21,842 nt of DNA from Chara braunii (lineage: Eukaryota > Streptophyta > Charophyceae > Charales > Characeae): NCBI GenBank assembly GCA_003427395.1, contig BFEA01000126.1, forward strand, positions 1,037,534-1,059,375, in the 5' to 3' direction. Shown in pieces: positions 18,890-21,842 of the stretch (its first letter is position 1; each line of letters begins with the position of its first letter). Made by a program: the position numbers and the translations under genes. Below the pieces are notes generated by a model. It saw nothing but the letters and a program-made list of their open reading frames with translations, did no database searches and was not told where the DNA came from.

Positions 18890-19565
18890 TCTCTCGTGCG
18901 CGCGGTTAATGCCATTACTTTGGATACCTTAGGGTAAGATTTGACCATGATTTTGTGGCAGTAATTCTTAAAGGATAGGGTATGTTGGTTAAATTAGTTA
19001 TGATAAGCAAAAAGGATAACAATGGGTCTGAACATCCGCAATAGGAAGTTAGTAGCTGGAGGCAGGAGACGAAAGGGAGTATTGAGGAAACCTGAAACTG
19101 CATTAGGTTTCAAACCCTGAGTTAGGGGCCCTGGTAGGAGCACTAGAACTGTAGGTTTGTAGCCCCTTGGAGTTGGTTCCATAGACCCGATGTAGACGCT
19201 TGCACAGATAAGGGGCGGATGTACTATAGTTCGCAGCTTGTTAGGGTTACGTTTTATGCCTTTGAGACCTTCAACGTCAATACAATTTTCAATTTTTTTA
19301 GTCGTTCGGGAGGGTGGACAATTTTGAGGTGAGGGTTTAGGGGTGAGGCATGTGAGGGACCAGTAGTCGGTCGTAGGAGGCCGAGGAAACCATTGTCCTT
19401 GAGTTTTTAACATTTCTTAAATCGAAACGATGTGGGTCCACTTTCCTTGAATAAAAGACCACTTAAAATAAAATTCATAACATTGTATTCAAATACTCTT
19501 TCTATTCAAATTTTGAAAAGATAAAAAAGTTGCATGTTGCAGGGCTCCCTCTCTCTCTGTTTTAC
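18890..19565 (-). other. Unannotated stretch with 139-codon minus ORF
   Basis: The longest non-repeat ORF here is minus 18994-19413 (139 codons, ATG at 19413). It is Pro/Leu-rich and has no Cys/His metal site or other motif I recognise. Overlapping minus ORF 18915-19103 uses another frame. There is no evidence of expression. Nothing else is recognisable in the interval. Confidence 0.25.
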
Positions 19566-19601
19566 ACAGAGACACATACACACTGACATGCACATATGCA
19601 T

Positions 19602-19606
<5 letters not shown>

Positions 19607-19694
<88 letters not shown>

Positions 19695-19695
19695 N

Positions 19696-19729
<34 letters not shown>
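19607..19729. repeat. (CA)n microsatellite containing an N
   Basis: A CA run of about 60 units, broken only by N at 19695 and flanked by degenerate CATA/CATG units. The N probably marks a collapsed or bridged microsatellite, so true length is unknown. Confidence 0.97.
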
Positions 19730-19733
<4 letters not shown>

Positions 19734-19739
19734 TATACA

Positions 19740-20139
19740 TGTGCGCATGCGCACACACACATTCTCTTGTCTATTGGTGGGGGGGCGCCACATGCAGGAA
19801 TTTGGGTTCAGTGTCCCATGAACATCGTGAATAAAGCACCAACCGAGACCCCCCCCACATACACTCTTTGAGTTGTGTATAGTGAACATGACAAAACATA
19901 CACACAACATAATCACTACCTTACCCTTCCCCTACCACATCAACAAACAAATGACGGGATGCGCACCCATGCCCTCACGGTAAGTTAATCAGTTAGGATA
20001 GATAAGTAGTGGCTTATAGATTAGGGTAGGCCCTGCACCCGAGAGCCGTCGAGGTCTGTTGAGGAAGACCTGCAGGATTTCAGCATGTAAGCCAAGTTGG
20101 ATCGTGTTTCCAGTATTTGATATTGGGGTGTAGTGTGAA
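19740..20139. other. Unannotated stretch
   Basis: No gene. The minus strand of 19950-19985 contains GGGTGCGCATCCCGTC, loosely like an RNA polymerase III B box (9 of 11 positions), but no A box is placed suitably, so I do not call a SINE there. Confidence 0.4.
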
Positions 20140-20154
20140 GGTCCCCGACCTTCG

Positions 20155-20450
20155 ATTTTTATTTATTTATTTACTTTTAAACTGCTCTATATTCTTCTCT
20201 TAAATCTTTCATCATCTTTCAAATTCTTTCAATTCATCTTCACTACCTACCTACCACTACTCCTGAGTCTTATATAAAGGACCCCTATGAAGGGGTCCCC
20301 GACCTTGGAATTGATAAAAGTATTGAAAAAATGGGATCGCTCTTTCCCCCCGAACACAGTGTTATCTATCTGGCAGGCCTCGAACCCATGATCTGTTTGT
20401 CAACAATTACATGTGTGCATGTGGGTACCATTCAGCCACAAGGGCTTAGT
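20155..20450 (-). mobile_element. Candidate tRNA-derived SINE
   Basis: On the minus strand the head reads GCCCTTGTGGCTGAATGGTA, with a good A box (TGGCTGAATGGTA, complement of 20426-20438). GGGTTCGAGGCC (complement of 20376-20387) is a near-perfect B box about 51 nt downstream. The head is followed by about 200 bp of unrelated body and an A-rich tail with AAATAAATAAAT (about 20156-20175). This is the layout of a tRNA-derived SINE transcribed by RNA polymerase III. The cloverleaf is degenerate, so it is not a functional tRNA. The body holds a hairpin GGACCCCT/AGGGGTCC (20279-20298). GGTCCCCGACCTT occurs both at 20140-20152, beyond the tail, and inside at 20294-20306. Confidence 0.5.
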
Positions 20451-20515
20451 TCTCACATAAATTTCAGGCGATGGACGAAAGAACCCACGCATCATTCGCG
20501 TTCTCGCATTTCGTC

Positions 20516-20517
<2 letters not shown>

Positions 20518-20551
<34 letters not shown>

Positions 20552-20632
20552 TGGTTGAGGACCGGACCCACGGTGATTGCTGGCAGCGACAACCAATGGT
20601 TGTCCTAACAAGATAAGCCACCAGACCTTACC
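20518..20632 (-). mobile_element. Candidate short SINE with A32 tail
   Basis: On the minus strand, about 83 bp beginning near GGTGGCTTATCTTGTTAGGA and including GGGTCCGGTCC (8 of 11 B-box positions) run directly into A32 (T32 on +, 20518-20549). Length and tail suit a tRNA-head SINE. The A box is weak and no target duplication was found. Confidence 0.35.
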
Positions 20633-20766
20633 CATCCCCATGTTAATACTCCCAGCGCACCCCTGTCCCTACTATCCTGCCTCAGTGTGACCAACACTCA
20701 TGATCATTACCCTATAGATATCGAGGGAAACTTGGACCAGAGAGCAATGACAAGCACCAAGGTTGT

Positions 20767-20815
20767 GCCAACCCCCCAACCCTAGTCGGGTTGGGCCAAC
20801 CCCCCAACTCTAGTG
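20767..20815. repeat. 28-bp tandem repeat, 2 copies
   Basis: GCCAACCCCCCAACCCTAGT at 20767 and GCCAACCCCCCAACTCTAGT at 20795, spaced 28 bp. Confidence 0.85.
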
Positions 20816-20880
20816 GAAGCGGAAGCGGATGAACCTTGTCGTATGGGAACTTTGGACGCTACAGTCTTCCCCCGAACAAA

Positions 20881-20942
20881 ACGCACGTGCGTTGTATATG
20901 AATACAACGCACGGGGTGCTTTGTATTCGTATACAACGCACG
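20881..20942. repeat. Inverted-repeat cluster ATACAACGCACG
   Basis: ACGCACGTGCGT (20881-20892) is an exact 12-bp palindrome. CGTGCGTTGTAT (20886-20897) pairs with ATACAACGCACG (20902-20913) around a 4-nt loop. ATACAACGCACG recurs at 20931-20942. CACGTG-containing palindromes can be bHLH/bZIP protein sites, but no gene is adjacent, so that role is speculative. Confidence 0.7.
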
Positions 20943-21084
20943 TGTGTTATGCTACGAATTTCAGGCACCAACTTCTGAAACGGCCGCCCCAGGAAAAAAT
21001 GAAGTATGTGCACATAATGCCCTGACCTTTCATACGAGAAGACATCGTTAACTGGAACGACAACCAGAAAAAAATCTACATTAT

Positions 21085-21088
<4 letters not shown>

Positions 21089-21133
<45 letters not shown>
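21089..21133. repeat. (CA)n microsatellite
   Basis: About 22 uninterrupted CA units. Confidence 0.95.
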
Positions 21134-21135
<2 letters not shown>

Positions 21136-21256
21136 GGGGGGCCGATACTGGGCCCTTTCTCCACTACTCACCAAATTTGCAAAATGTGAATGAATCTTAT
21201 GTATGAAAACGGAAGAATACATAGTCACATATGCTGCCTATTGTGCATGTGGAAGG

Positions 21257-21343
21257 TAGTGGAGTGAGGCCCCGTGCACGTACCATTCGAACAGTCGGCC
21301 CCGCAGCTCACTGCGCCTAACATTCGAACAGAGTAGTGGAGTG
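21257..21343. repeat. Short direct repeats
   Basis: GTAGTGGAGTGA occurs at 21257 and about 21332, and CATTCGAACAG at about 21283 and 21321, spaced 38 bp. This looks like a small decayed tandem structure. Confidence 0.5.
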
Positions 21344-21457
21344 AATCGACGTTCTTGGAGCATCGCCCCCACCAAGCTCCGCCTTCGCAGCACGCAACGA
21401 ACATGACCTCCATGCACTATCCCGGTAAGCCAGCAAAACCACCTCTCTCTCTTTTTC

Positions 21458-21497
21458 ACACACACACACACACACAGGGAGAGAGAGCGAGCGAGCG

Positions 21498-21558
<61 letters not shown>
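21458..21558. repeat. (CA)n followed by (GA)n compound microsatellite
   Basis: A CA run (about 21459-21476), then GAGC/GAGA units and a long GA run to about 21557. A second compound tract of similar type lies 145 bp downstream. Confidence 0.95.
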
Positions 21559-21562
<4 letters not shown>

Positions 21563-21581
21563 GCGCGGATCATTTTGAGGA

Positions 21582-21690
21582 GCGCGCTGTCGAAATCGAG
21601 CGTTGCCACATTTGGCGGGGGTTCCTTCTTGGTAGTGGGCACGTACCTGTTGAAATCGAGCGCTGCCGCGCGCTGTCGAAATCGGCACGC
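21582..21690. repeat. Short repeats between two microsatellites
   Basis: CGCGCTGTCGAAATCG occurs twice (about 21583 and 21669) and GAAATCGAGCG(T/C)TGCC twice. The microsatellite-flanked unit seems partly duplicated. Confidence 0.6.
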
Positions 21691-21702
21691 ACCTTTGTGT
21701 GT

Positions 21703-21704
21703 TG

Positions 21705-21777
<73 letters not shown>
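21703..21777. repeat. (GT)n followed by (GA)n compound microsatellite
   Basis: GT run to about 21732, then GA run to 21777. This is the last sequence I trust as contiguous genomic DNA in the window. Confidence 0.95.
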
Positions 21778-21779
<2 letters not shown>

Positions 21780-21809
21780 CATACACATATAGATGTGTAT
21801 AAGAGACAG
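21778..21809. other. Degraded mate-pair junction with intact Tn5 mosaic end, artefact
   Basis: AGATGTGTATAAGAGACAG (21791-21809) is an exact 19-bp Tn5 mosaic end. It is preceded by CTCATACACATAT, which matches the opposite mosaic end apart from a 2-base deletion, one substitution and a missing start. This is a second copy of the junction seen at 1628-1665. Confidence 0.95.
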
Positions 21810-21842
21810 GCCTAGGAGCAATCAGTTGGCGGACGTTTAAAA
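21810..21842. other. Chimeric tail: exact copy of 17623-17655
   Basis: All 33 bases match 17623-17655 in the same orientation, immediately after the mosaic end. It is not a biological duplication. Confidence 0.93.

Noticed and set aside
18604-18932. Ser/Leu/Tyr/Ile repeat ORFs
   Set aside because: They derive entirely from CT and CTAT arrays.
19489-19916. His/Thr and Cys/Val repeat proteins
   Set aside because: These are translations of a CA/GT microsatellite with an N inside.
20371-20450. Functional tRNA gene on the minus strand
   Set aside because: A and B boxes are present, but acceptor and T stems do not pair properly and an A-rich tail follows, so it is a SINE head at best.

Overview
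This window looks like repeat-dominated nuclear DNA from a eukaryote. It holds many di-, tri- and tetranucleotide microsatellites, long A/T homopolymers, decayed non-LTR retrotransposon coding sequence, short terminal-inverted-repeat elements and tRNA-like SINE heads. I found no intact cellular gene, no rRNA, no functional tRNA and no CRISPR array. The non-LTR element is of the type with an APE-like endonuclease followed by a reverse transcriptase, and its motif wording resembles plant or streptophyte LINEs. That taxonomic hint is weak, because no host gene is present to confirm it.

Layout: (1) 1-2415 holds an AC microsatellite, a 112-bp tandem duplication, and two adjacent copies of a TIR element (about 689-1343 and 1344-1880) meeting in a perfect 40-bp palindrome. 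The second copy is interrupted by a 38-bp artificial Tn5/Nextera mate-pair junction. The first of two copies of a 140-bp MITE-like element follows. (2) 2416-5195 is AT-rich sequence leading into a continuous 1-kb simple-sequence block: GT, then TTGA, then polypurine GAN. (3) 5895-6871 is the decayed endonuclease half of a LINE ORF2. (4) 6872-14789 is about 7.9 kb of mostly unrecognised DNA. It contains the second MITE copy, a 310-bp direct repeat pair with nested subrepeats, an (AT)25 tract and a decayed ORF. It ends in A15 and is flanked by imperfect 8-bp repeats. (5) 14790-17300 is the reverse-transcriptase half and C-terminus of a LINE ORF2 on the same strand, which picks up about where the first half stops. 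The simplest reading is one LINE split by a later insertion. (6) 17340-18590 holds diverged 105-180-bp repeats around a minus-strand decayed ORF. (7) 18590-21790 holds dense microsatellites, two minus-strand tRNA-derived SINE candidates and a small hairpin cluster.

The last 65 bases are a library artefact: a degraded mate-pair junction followed by a 33-bp exact copy of 17623-17655. The geometry is what circularisation of one fragment of about 4.2 kb would give. There is no operon or pathway. The parts relate as nested layers of transposition, decay and assembly error. Frameshifts should be read with care, because the many homopolymers and the two single N bases (12000, 19695) suggest imperfect assembly.
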